DNA of 8,508 nt. Origin: Desulfobacteraceae bacterium (GTDB lineage: Bacteria > Desulfobacterota > DSM-4660 > Desulfatiglandales > Desulfatiglandaceae). The position numbers and the translations under genes are program-made. This document shows positions 1-6,313 of this stretch, one piece after another (within the stretch, counting starts at the first letter, position 1; every line of letters starts with the position of its first letter). The stretch is from assembly GCA_030632525.1 (NCBI GenBank), contig DAOVUP010000039.1, positions 1 through 8,508 on the forward strand. Direction: 5' to 3'. The notes beneath the pieces are model-generated. The model saw nothing but the letters and a program-made list of their open reading frames with translations, made no database searches and was not told the DNA's origin.

Positions 1-163
1 GGGCATAATTGGGAAACCGGTGGAAATCCGGTACGGACCCGTCGCTGTGTTTGGGGACGCACAACGCAATGAGTTTCGGTTGCTGACATGGGGATAGATT
101 TGGGGGTGGTTTTGAAGGCGCGGGTAGTAGGACGATCCAAGAGTCAGAAGACCTGCCATTCAA
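1..163 (+). promoter_or_regulatory. Cobalamin riboswitch upstream of cobT (5' end outside window)
   Basis: This is the 3' part of an adenosylcobalamin-type riboswitch. Seen in sequence: the conserved core 'gggaaaccggtggaaatccg' begins at 11 and runs into 'cggacccgtcgctgtg'. A 'gaaggcgc' segment lies near 115-122, and the B12-box 3' signature 'gagtcagaagacctgcc' is at 141-157. The window opens inside the P2 region, so the 5' strand of P1 and the promoter lie upstream. An intrinsic terminator follows 25-30 nt after the core, which implies control by premature transcription termination when cobalamin is abundant. It should repress cobT. The family assignment is by consensus matching by eye; the motif order and spacing fit well. 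Confidence 0.93.
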
Positions 164-185
164 CTTCATGTTTGTGGAGAAGGTA

Positions 186-220
186 AATCCTCAAGCGAAT
201 AACGCTTGGGGATTTTTTTT
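186..220 (+). terminator. Intrinsic terminator, expression platform of riboswitch 1
   Basis: A 12-bp stem pairs 186-197 (aatcctcaagcg) with 203-214 (cgcttggggatt), with one T-G wobble and an 'aataa' loop. It runs directly into a T-tract at 213-220. It sits just downstream of the riboswitch core and 185 nt before cobT, as expected for a cobalamin-OFF switch. Confidence 0.92.
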
Positions 221-404
221 GCGATTCGGGCGTTCATCTTACGTCACGAGATAGGTTTCCGGCATAGAGGCCTGTGGGTTCACATGGTGAAAACGTGCAA
301 GAATCGCTTTGAATCGCTTTTACGGGCGCTTTGGGAAAGATGTTTTCTATTTCCAGGGCCAAGACAATTAATCACGAAAATAAGATCAAAGGGAGGATAA
401 AAAA
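221..404 (+). other. Untranslated leader between terminator and cobT
   Basis: I see no credible gene in this stretch of about 180 nt. A short open frame overlaps it, but its TTG start lies inside the terminator stem and it has no ribosome binding site. Two things can be supported: a 10-bp perfect tandem repeat ('gaatcgcttt' twice) at 301-320, and the cobT ribosome binding site 'gggagg' at 391-396. The rest is unexplained and long for a leader downstream of a riboswitch terminator. Confidence 0.6.
301..320 (+). repeat. 10-bp perfect tandem duplication in the cobT leader
   Basis: The unit 'gaatcgcttt' occurs twice head to tail. It is probably a small slippage duplication. Nothing links it to a function. 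Confidence 0.8.
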
Positions 405-1490
405 ATGGTTAATGAAGACATTGGTTTGGATGAGATCATAAATGGGATCAGGCAAACAGATGGGGAATGGATCGAAAAGGCCCGCCAGCGAACGGCCCAA
501 CTGGTGATGCCCACAAGGGCTCTGGGAAGGCTTCACGAAATATCCGAGCGTTTATGCGGCATCTCTAGAACACTCAAACCATCCATGGATCGGAAGGCTA
601 TTCTGGTGATGGCAGGAGATCACGGGGTGGTGGATCATGGGGTAAGTGCTTACCCCCAGGTGATTACAGGTGAGATGGTCCATGCCTTTCTTAGGGGTGG
701 TGCTGGCATTAATGTGCTTGCCCGTCTTGTGGATGCAGATGTCTGGGTGGTGGATATGGGGATTATTCCCGAAATGGATCCCGCTTCCATGGAAGGGGGT
801 GACCGGCTCTTAGTCCATAAGGTGGCAAAAGGAACATCAAATCTTGCCCAAGGTCCAGCCATGACGCGACAGGAGGCTGAAAAGGCTATTCTAACGGGCT
901 TTCAACTTGCCACTGACCTATTTGAGAAAGGTGTAGAGATTTTGGGCACAGGAGATATGGGCATCGGCAATACAACACCTTCAGCGGCTATCGGGACTGT
1001 CATCACAGGCATAAGTATCGAGGAGATGGTCGGCCGGGGAACGGGTGTGGATGACGAAGGACTTTTGAAGAAGCAAGAAGCTATTCGTCAGGGTATTCAT
1101 GTGAACCAACCGGATTCAAAGGATGGTGTTGATGTCCTGGCTAAAATTGGGGGATTTGAGATCGGTGGGATAACAGGGTGTATCCTGGCCGGGGCTTACC
1201 ATAGTCGTCCAGTGGTGCTCGACGGCTTTATTTCAGCGGCTGGAGCATTGGTGGCGCATGCCATTTGCCCGGCGGTGGTGGACTACCTCTTTGCTGGACA
1301 TCGCTCGGAGGAGCCCGGTCATATGGCCATGCTGAGACATCTGGGGCTCGAACCTATCCTGGACCTGGGGATGCGTCTTGGGGAGGGGACAGGCGGTGCC
1401 CTTGCCATGGGGATCATGGAAGGCGCTGTAAGGATCTTTCAGGATATGCTCACCTTTGAAGAGGCTGGTGTTTCCAACAAAGAATCGTAA
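405..1490 (+). CDS. cobT: Nicotinate-nucleotide:5,6-dimethylbenzimidazole phosphoribosyltransferase (CobT)
   Basis: CobT transfers phosphoribose from nicotinate mononucleotide to a lower-ligand base, giving the alpha-ribotide that CobS later joins to cobinamide-GDP. It is a cytosolic enzyme. The 361-residue product matches the usual family length of about 350. Family motifs are visible in order: AGDHGVVDHGVS at residues 70-81, GDMGIGNTTPSAA from 183, GRGTGVDD from 210, and RLGEGTGGALA near 324-334. In the last motif Glu327 occupies the place of the catalytic glutamate known from the Salmonella enzyme. The start is well supported by 'gggagg' 8 nt upstream. The gene lies behind a B12 riboswitch and terminator, so it should be expressed when cobalamin is scarce. 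It is followed by a separate promoter and riboswitch, so it probably forms its own transcription unit. Base specificity (DMB, adenine or others) cannot be read from the sequence. Confidence 0.96.
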   Translation: MVNEDIGLDEIINGIRQTDGEWIEKARQRTAQLVMPTRALGRLHEISERLCGISRTLKPSMDRKAILVMAGDHGVVDHGVSAYPQVITGEMVHAFLRGGAGINVLARLVDADVWVVDMGIIPEMDPASMEGGDRLLVHKVAKGTSNLAQGPAMTRQEAEKAILTGFQLATDLFEKGVEILGTGDMGIGNTTPSAAIGTVITGISIEEMVGRGTGVDDEGLLKKQEAIRQGIHVNQPDSKDGVDVLAKIGGFEIGGITGCILAGAYHSRPVVLDGFISAAGALVAHAICPAVVDYLFAGHRSEEPGHMAMLRHLGLEPILDLGMRLGEGTGGALAMGIMEGAVRIFQDMLTFEEAGVSNKES

Positions 1491-1523
1491 TGAATTATTT
1501 CTAAAGATTTTATCAAGTCCTTG

Positions 1524-1554
1524 TTGACTTTCAGTTTCATTCTGTTAATATACT
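1524..1554 (+). promoter_or_regulatory. Candidate sigma-70-type promoter for the btuB operon
   Basis: A -35-like TTGACT lies at 1524-1529 (5 of 6 to TTGACA). A -10 candidate TAATAT at 1546-1551 gives a 16-bp spacer, and an overlapping TATACT at 1549-1554 matches consensus better but with a 19-bp spacer. Transcription would begin at about 1558-1563, exactly at the 5' strand of riboswitch P1 (from 1564). That position is the main support. It makes the downstream operon independent of the cobT transcript. Confidence 0.6.
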
Positions 1555-1563
1555 TGGCTAGAA

Positions 1564-1777
1564 GTTCAGGTGCTCGTTTTGAGCTTAATAGGGAACGCCG
1601 TTAAAACGGGACGGGCCCGCCGCTGTGACCCCACCCTTAATTCTTTGTTTTATAAGACAAGGGGAACTCTTTTAGCATTTTGTACCACTGTCAGGCATTT
1701 AACTCCTTACGCAATGAGTTGAGTGGTGGATGGGAAGGTCGCTAAGAGGGGGGGGGAGTCAGAAGACCTGCCTGAAC
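1564..1777 (+). promoter_or_regulatory. Cobalamin riboswitch upstream of the btuB operon
   Basis: This is a complete adenosylcobalamin-type aptamer. P1 is closed by 'gttcagg' (1564-1570) pairing perfectly with 'cctgaac' (1771-1777). A small P2 hairpin pairs 1572-1575 (gctc) with 1581-1584 (gagc). The core 'ttaatagggaacgccg' begins at 1585 and is followed by 'cgggcccgccgctgtga'. 'ccactgtcaggc' is at 1685-1696, 'tgggaaggtc' at 1731-1740, and the B12-box 3' signature 'gagtcagaagacctgcc' at about 1756-1772. Pairings such as 1684-1689 with 1722-1727 and 1701-1705 with 1716-1720 support the peripheral helix. A run of nine G at 1748-1756 precedes the box. A strong terminator follows, so high cobalamin should switch off the receptor and the remodelling genes. 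Confidence 0.95.
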
Positions 1778-1839
1778 AGACTGGTCGTAATCTTCGTGGA
1801 CTGGAGATAACGGCAGGATCTTGAGGATAAAAAAGGGAA

Positions 1840-1878
1840 ATCCCCGGGTCGATTCATTTCGGTCCGGGGATTTTTTTT
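1840..1878 (+). terminator. Intrinsic terminator, expression platform of riboswitch 2
   Basis: The stem is GC-rich. 1840-1847 (atccccgg) pairs with 1864-1871 (ccggggat). It extends inward through wobble pairs 1848-1849/1862-1863 and then 1850-1852/1859-1861. Eight T follow at 1871-1878. It lies 63 nt after the aptamer and about 250 nt before the receptor start, the arrangement of a transcriptional OFF switch. Confidence 0.93.
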
Positions 1879-1891
1879 GCACCGGGCCTTA

Positions 1892-2033
1892 GAGCTTGTC
1901 CGAGAATGAGAGATTTTTTGCAAGGTCAAGGAAGGCGAAGATTTTAACCGCAAGAATACATTGAAGTATTTTGAGGATTAAAATTTGAGCCTGACGCGGA
2001 AATTCCGGAAAATAGCCATTCTCGGACAGCCTC
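1892..2033. repeat. 142-bp near-symmetrical palindrome, MITE-like or dispersed intergenic element
   Basis: The outer arms are a 12-bp perfect inverted repeat, tgtccgagaatg (1897-1908) against cattctcggaca (2017-2028), extended by gag/ctc at 1892-1894 and 2031-2033. Inner arms attttaa (1941-1947) and ttaaaat (1978-1984), and aatac (1955-1959) and gtatt (1966-1970), share exactly the same centre at 1962.5. Scattered pairs lie between them (for example 1933-1936 with 1989-1992). The whole block could therefore fold as one long interrupted hairpin. It encodes nothing recognisable and I found no clear target-site duplication. It sits between the riboswitch terminator and the receptor start, so it is transcribed in the btuB leader. 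A miniature inverted-repeat element is the likeliest reading; an RNA processing or stability structure is the alternative. Confidence 0.7.
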
Positions 2034-2051
2034 CTTGGTTTATAAACAAGG
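2033..2051. repeat. Small palindrome centred on gtttataaac
   Basis: A 10-bp perfect palindrome at 2038-2047 is flanked by cctt (2033-2036) and aagg (2048-2051), with one bulged G at 2037. It abuts the end of the larger 142-bp palindrome. It could be a protein-binding site or a small RNA hairpin in the btuB leader. No promoter with a convincing -35 box goes with the TATAAA inside it. Confidence 0.45.
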
Positions 2052-2127
2052 TAGGGAATAAGGAGGGGCGGGGTATCCGGCCGCGAACTTCGTATCTGTG
2101 ATTGAGACAGATAAAGGAGAATTTTAA

Positions 2128-4155
2128 ATGAAAAAAACCATGTTTTTGTTCGGGCTTACGGCTCTGTTTGGCTTTCCGGGCCTCTGTTTGGCTGAGGATG
2201 AACAAACGAGCAGGAAGGCAGTGGATACACTGGATGAGGTGGTGGTTTCGGCGACAAAGACCGAGGAGAAAAGGAAAGATATATCCAGCTTTGTAATTGT
2301 CGTTGATGAAATGGATATCGAGGAGTCTCCGGCAAAGACCTTGGGAGAACTCTTAGCCAATGAGCCGGGTATCGACTGGAGGACCCGCGGTGATTATGGC
2401 GGGGCCAGAGGTGAGATCCCTATCAGGGGCATGTCCGGTGACGCCACCCAGGTCCGTGTGAACGGCGTAACAATCAATTCGCCCTCCTTCGGTTCTGCGG
2501 ATGTGAGCAAGATCCCCCTCAACAGCATTGCACGGATAGAGATAGTCGAAGGTTCGGGTTCTGTCCTTTATGGTTCAGGCGCCATGGGTGGTACTGTTAA
2601 CATCATCACCAAGCGGCCCGAGAGGGAAGAAACAAACCTCAAGGCCAGCGCCGGTTTCGGGTCCCAGAGCACCTATGGGCTTGCCGCAGAGCAGGGAATG
2701 TTTGCAATTGGCGATTTTGGATACTACCTGACGGCCAATCGGTACAGGACGTTAGGCTTCCGTTCAAACAGTGATCTCAGTCACAACGATGCGTCACTCA
2801 ACCTGGTTCTGGACAAAGGAGATATCCTGAATGTCAGTCTCTATGGCGACTATATATACAGGGATTTTGGGCTTCCGGGTGTGCAGCCCCCCGCGGGCAC
2901 ACAGAGCTATTACATAAATGGAACAGAATTCTTTAACTCGGAATCTGCCAGTCTGCTCAACAGGGGAAGGGATAATGATGCCCATGGGGTCCTCAATATA
3001 GACAGCAAACCCACAGACTGGGTAGATCTCAAATTCAGGGGTGATTATACCTATATGGACGGGTACAACTATGACAGGTGGAACTTTAACGGTACCGGAG
3101 CGAGGACCTGGGTGACCAACAAGGTTCTGGGTCTCGAGGGAGATGTTAACTTCAAACCGTTCGAAGGCGCAAACCTGCTGGTGGGGTCGGAATATAAGCA
3201 CTATACTTGGGAAAACAAGAACACAGAGCTCGATTCTTTCGGCGCGGACGTTCCAGGATCTACCTCTGAGACCTCGGCCAGGCTGCACACCCTGGGAATC
3301 TACGGAGAGGCTCAATACCGGCCCAGCAAATATATCAAAGGGGTGGCAGGGGTACGGCACGAAGACCACTCTGAGTTTGGCACAGAAGACCTCCCCCGTT
3401 TCGGTCTGATAGTCAATCCTCTTGAAAGCACAGCCATTAAGTTCAATTACGGAAAGCATTTCCGTGCCCCTACACCAAACGATCTTTTCTGGCCGGCAGG
3501 TCCATATACCAAAGGTAACCCTGATCTCAAACCTGAAACGGGATGGCATTTCGATGCCGGTGTTGAACAGGAATTATTTGACAACAGGGTATTTTTATCT
3601 CTCACATACTTCAATTGGAACCTCAATGACAAGATCCTGTGGGCGCCTGACAGTAACTGGGTCTGGACCCCGCAGAACATAGACAAGGCTAAGGCCAACG
3701 GCCTGGAAGTAGGCACCAAGATCGGTCCGTTTTATGATGTAACCCTTGCCCTTGACTATACCTACACCGATGCTGAAGAGGAGAATCAATATGTAACCCG
3801 GCGGGCCACATACACCCCCGAACATCTGTTCAGGGGAAACCTCACGTACTGGGCTCCTTTCGGGTTGACCGCTACAGCGACGGTCCGTTATGTTGGGGAT
3901 CGCTATTTCTACGGCACGGATAAAACCACCACAGATCCTGTGAGCACCCTGGATCCTTATGTGACCATGGACCTCAGACTTGAGCAGCGTTTTTTTGAAA
4001 ACTGGCTGCTGTCTCTCGAGGGTAACAATCTCTTTAATAAGTCCTACGATACTTTTTTCGGTTCTTTCAGCGACCCGACTACGGGGCAGACAAGTTCGGG
4101 AAAGTACCCGGGGGCCGGGAGGTCTGTTTTCTTACGGGCCACTTATGAATTCTGA
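2128..4155 (+). CDS. btuB: TonB-dependent outer-membrane corrinoid receptor (BtuB-like)
   Basis: The protein imports substrate across the outer membrane using TonB energy. Its 675 residues open with a clear signal peptide (charged MKKT, hydrophobic core, likely cleavage after CLA at residue 22). A TonB box region, DEVVVSATK, follows at residues 36-44. The plug domain spans about residues 48-165 and carries IRGMSGDATQVRVNG (from 99), the VLYGSGAMGG loop and NIITKRPE (from 158). The remainder is a 22-strand-type beta-barrel rich in alternating aromatic residues. It ends in the terminal ATYEF, whose last phenylalanine is typical of outer-membrane insertion. The start has 'aaggag' 8 nt upstream. 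The substrate is inferred from context: the cobalamin riboswitch in front and the corrinoid-binding and remodelling genes behind. The protein sequence itself shows only the receptor family. It is slightly longer than E. coli BtuB. Confidence 0.92.
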   Translation: MKKTMFLFGLTALFGFPGLCLAEDEQTSRKAVDTLDEVVVSATKTEEKRKDISSFVIVVDEMDIEESPAKTLGELLANEPGIDWRTRGDYGGARGEIPIRGMSGDATQVRVNGVTINSPSFGSADVSKIPLNSIARIEIVEGSGSVLYGSGAMGGTVNIITKRPEREETNLKASAGFGSQSTYGLAAEQGMFAIGDFGYYLTANRYRTLGFRSNSDLSHNDASLNLVLDKGDILNVSLYGDYIYRDFGLPGVQPPAGTQSYYINGTEFFNSESASLLNRGRDNDAHGVLNIDSKPTDWVDLKFRGDYTYMDGYNYDRWNFNGTGARTWVTNKVLGLEGDVNFKPFEGANLLVGSEYKHYTWENKNTELDSFGADVPGSTSETSARLHTLGIYGEAQYRPSKYIKGVAGVRHEDHSEFGTEDLPRFGLIVNPLESTAIKFNYGKHFRAPTPNDLFWPAGPYTKGNPDLKPETGWHFDAGVEQELFDNRVFLSLTYFNWNLNDKILWAPDSNWVWTPQNIDKAKANGLEVGTKIGPFYDVTLALDYTYTDAEEENQYVTRRATYTPEHLFRGNLTYWAPFGLTATATVRYVGDRYFYGTDKTTTDPVSTLDPYVTMDLRLEQRFFENWLLSLEGNNLFNKSYDTFFGSFSDPTTGQTSSGKYPGAGRSVFLRATYEF

Positions 4156-4169
4156 TCCGCAGACCCGCC

Positions 4170-4184
4170 TGCCTCTGCGAGGCA
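4170..4184 (+). other. Short hairpin between receptor and btuF-cbiZ
   Basis: A 6-bp perfect stem pairs tgcctc (4170-4175) with gaggca (4179-4184) around a 3-nt loop, 15 nt after the receptor stop. It has no T-tract, so it is not an intrinsic terminator. It might modulate message stability between receptor and downstream enzymes. The remainder of the 120-nt gap shows no convincing promoter. Confidence 0.35.
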
Positions 4185-4264
4185 CGAGCGGCAGATTATA
4201 CGGATTATTCTAATGACTTAATCGGTATTTTCGGGGCGTGCAAGTAAAACCGGATATTGAAATG

Positions 4265-4269
4265 AGAGG
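4265..4269 (+). promoter_or_regulatory. Ribosome binding site deciding the btuF-cbiZ start
   Basis: 'agagg' ends immediately before an ATG at 4270, leaving no spacer for that codon. It sits a normal 6 nt ahead of the in-frame ATG at 4276. The second ATG, beginning MKKE, is therefore the better start. It also gives a cleaner signal-peptide N-terminus. Confidence 0.65.
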
Positions 4270-4275
4270 ATGGGA

Positions 4276-6297
4276 ATGAAAAAGGAAATTACCTTAAGCA
4301 TTCGTGGATTCATACTGTTGTTTTCTCTGTTTGTGACATTTTTCGGGAGTGCTGCTCCGGGTTTTTGCTTTCCCGAGGAGTTTGTTGATGCCAGTGGGAC
4401 CAGTGTCGTAATCAAAGCACCTCCTTCACGTGTGGTGTCTCTTGTTCCGACCATTACCGAAATCATCTTCAGTCTCGGCGCGGGAGATGCGGTAGAAGCC
4501 ATCACTTACCACAGCACTTATCCATCGGAAACAGCAGGCAAGCCGATTGTGGGAGGCTTTTTTTCTCCATCCATTGACGTGATAGAGGAGATTCAGCCCG
4601 ATCTGATCTTCCTTTCCTCTCTCCACAGGGGAATAAAAGAACGATTCGCCGAGAGATGCCCAGTGGTCATCCTTGACGCACAAAGTATCGATGATCTTTA
4701 CCTGAATATTGATCTGTTGGGCAAGATATTCAATAAGCAGGGAGAGGCCAAAAAACTTAAAGAGCAGATTAAGACACGGTTTCAACTCATTGCCCGGAAA
4801 GCGGCTAAAATACCCACCGCAAAGAAGAAAAGAGTTATTCGGCTTATGGGACGTGACAGGGTCATGACTCCGGGGGATGATTCCTTTCAGACTGAGATGA
4901 TCAAGGCCGCGGGCGGCATTCCCCCTGGATTGGGGAAGAATGGAAACATTGTGGTTATCACAGAAGAGGAGTGGATAAAGTTTAATCCGCAGATCATATA
5001 CGGCTGCGGCGGCGACAGAGAAACAGCCAAGAGGTTTTTTAATCGTCCGGGCTGGAAGGATGTGGAGGCCGTAAAAAAGGGAAAAATATTTTACTTCAAC
5101 TGTGATCTGACCTGCAGGGCATCCACCAGGACCGGGGATTTTGTTTCATGGCTTTCATCAACGATTTATGGAGACGAGTTTTCAAGGACACAGGACCAGG
5201 TCCTCCAGGAGAAGATATTCAAGTCACGCAAACTTCATATTGACATGGATTATATAAAGGATACGCGTATCTTCTACAGTACGATTCGTGATTTTGAGAA
5301 TAAGACTCTTATTATCGATTTCAAAGAGCCCTTAACCGTAGTCTCTACATTGGAAGGAGAGCGTAAAGGGATTGAATCAATCGGCAATCATTACCTTCCT
5401 CCTCCCTCCTGGGGAATTACCCATAAGTCCGGTTTAAAGGACGAAAGGAAGCGAATATACGATATCCTCGGAAAATCTGAGAAAAGCACCAGCTTTCTTT
5501 TCACAGGCGCCGACATGGACAACCTGGCCGTTGAGAAGGCGCGGTTTAAGGAAATGGAGGTTTATGCCCTTGTAACCGCAGGTGTCAGGTCAAATGCCAT
5601 GCGAATGTCTGAGGACGAAGGCAGGTTTTACGAACCGGGAACCATCAATATCATTATTTTGCCCAATATGGAACTCACTCCAAGGGCCATGACAAGGGCC
5701 ATTATCTGTGCCACAGAGGCAAAAACAGCGGCCCTGCAGGACCTGGATGTCAGGAGCCATTACACCCCCCTTGTCAATCAGGCCACCGGCACCGGAACAG
5801 ACAACATTATGGTTGTTCAGGGAACAGGCATTCGAATCAATAATGCAGGCGGCCACTCGAAGATGGGAGAGCTTATCGCAAAGGCGGTTTATTCCGGCGT
5901 CAAAGAGGCTATCTATAGACAGGATGGCCTCATCGCGACACGGAACATTTTTCAGCGTCTAAAGGAGAGAGGAATAGGCATTTCTGAGTTGATCTCTGTG
6001 GATCAATGTGAATGTAGTGTTGAGAAGGGAGATCTGTCGGGGGGGCTGGAAGGGGTACTCCTTCAGCCGGAATACGCCTCTTTCGTTTTATCATCTCTCG
6101 CAATCAGCGATGACTACGAAAGAGGGCTGATTACCGATCTGGGCGCTCATAAGTTGTTGTGTAAAAGAGTGGCGGAAAAGATTGCCGGCCAAAAGATAGG
6201 GGATATGATGGATCTTGTGGCCATTGATAATATACCGCCCGTTTTGGAGATGACGCTTAACGCCATTCTGAACGGCATCTACTTCAAAATCAAGTAA
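4276..6297 (+). CDS. Fusion of BtuF-type corrinoid-binding protein and CbiZ corrinoid amidohydrolase
   Basis: This 673-residue protein has two recognisable halves. Residues 1 to about 30 form a signal peptide: KKE start, then the hydrophobic GFILLFSLFVTFF stretch. The cleavage site is unclear, with GSA-A or near Cys in PGFCF, and the lipobox is poor. Residues about 45-295 are an ABC-transporter substrate-binding domain of the helical-backbone vitamin B12/siderophore family. Its markers are RVVSLVPTITEIIFSLGAGD from 52, then IEEIQPDLIF, and FNRPGWKDVEAVKKGKIFYF. Residues about 335-550 are CbiZ: ALVTAGVRSNAMRM from 431, then PGTINIIILPN, QATGTGTDN and NNAGGHSKMGELI around His527. CbiZ hydrolyses the amide joining the aminopropanol side chain, releasing cobyric acid. 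A further ~120 residues (about 555-673, with CxC at 578/580) match nothing I recognise. No permease or ATPase gene accompanies it here. The oddity is that a signal peptide would put the amidohydrolase in the periplasm. Domain calls are strong; location is inference. Confidence 0.9.
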   Translation: MKKEITLSIRGFILLFSLFVTFFGSAAPGFCFPEEFVDASGTSVVIKAPPSRVVSLVPTITEIIFSLGAGDAVEAITYHSTYPSETAGKPIVGGFFSPSIDVIEEIQPDLIFLSSLHRGIKERFAERCPVVILDAQSIDDLYLNIDLLGKIFNKQGEAKKLKEQIKTRFQLIARKAAKIPTAKKKRVIRLMGRDRVMTPGDDSFQTEMIKAAGGIPPGLGKNGNIVVITEEEWIKFNPQIIYGCGGDRETAKRFFNRPGWKDVEAVKKGKIFYFNCDLTCRASTRTGDFVSWLSSTIYGDEFSRTQDQVLQEKIFKSRKLHIDMDYIKDTRIFYSTIRDFENKTLIIDFKEPLTVVSTLEGERKGIESIGNHYLPPPSWGITHKSGLKDERKRIYDILGKSEKSTSFLFTGADMDNLAVEKARFKEMEVYALVTAGVRSNAMRMSEDEGRFYEPGTINIIILPNMELTPRAMTRAIICATEAKTAALQDLDVRSHYTPLVNQATGTGTDNIMVVQGTGIRINNAGGHSKMGELIAKAVYSGVKEAIYRQDGLIATRNIFQRLKERGIGISELISVDQCECSVEKGDLSGGLEGVLLQPEYASFVLSSLAISDDYERGLITDLGAHKLLCKRVAEKIAGQKIGDMMDLVAIDNIPPVLEMTLNAILNGIYFKIK

Positions 6298-6313
6298 AGG
6301 GTTTGGAGACATT

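Noticed and set aside
206..400. Short + strand open frame before cobT
   Set aside because: Its TTG start is within the riboswitch terminator stem, it has no ribosome binding site, and the peptide resembles no known family.
2041..2046. TATAAA as a -10 box for an extra btuB promoter
   Set aside because: No -35-like hexamer lies 16-18 bp upstream, and the motif is explained by the small palindrome.
1978..2360. Minus-strand open frames across the palindrome and the start of btuB
   Set aside because: They overlap the palindromic element and the btuB signal peptide, with no recognisable protein features.
2794..3549. 251-codon open frame on the minus strand within the receptor gene
   Set aside because: It is entirely antisense to the well-supported btuB coding sequence and shows no domain or binding site; a shadow of codon bias.
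4262..4279. Five-codon ORF ATG...TGA overlapping the btuF-cbiZ start by ATGA
   Set aside because: It could be a leader peptide for coupling, but such a short frame is expected by chance and has no binding site of its own that can be separated from that of btuF-cbiZ.
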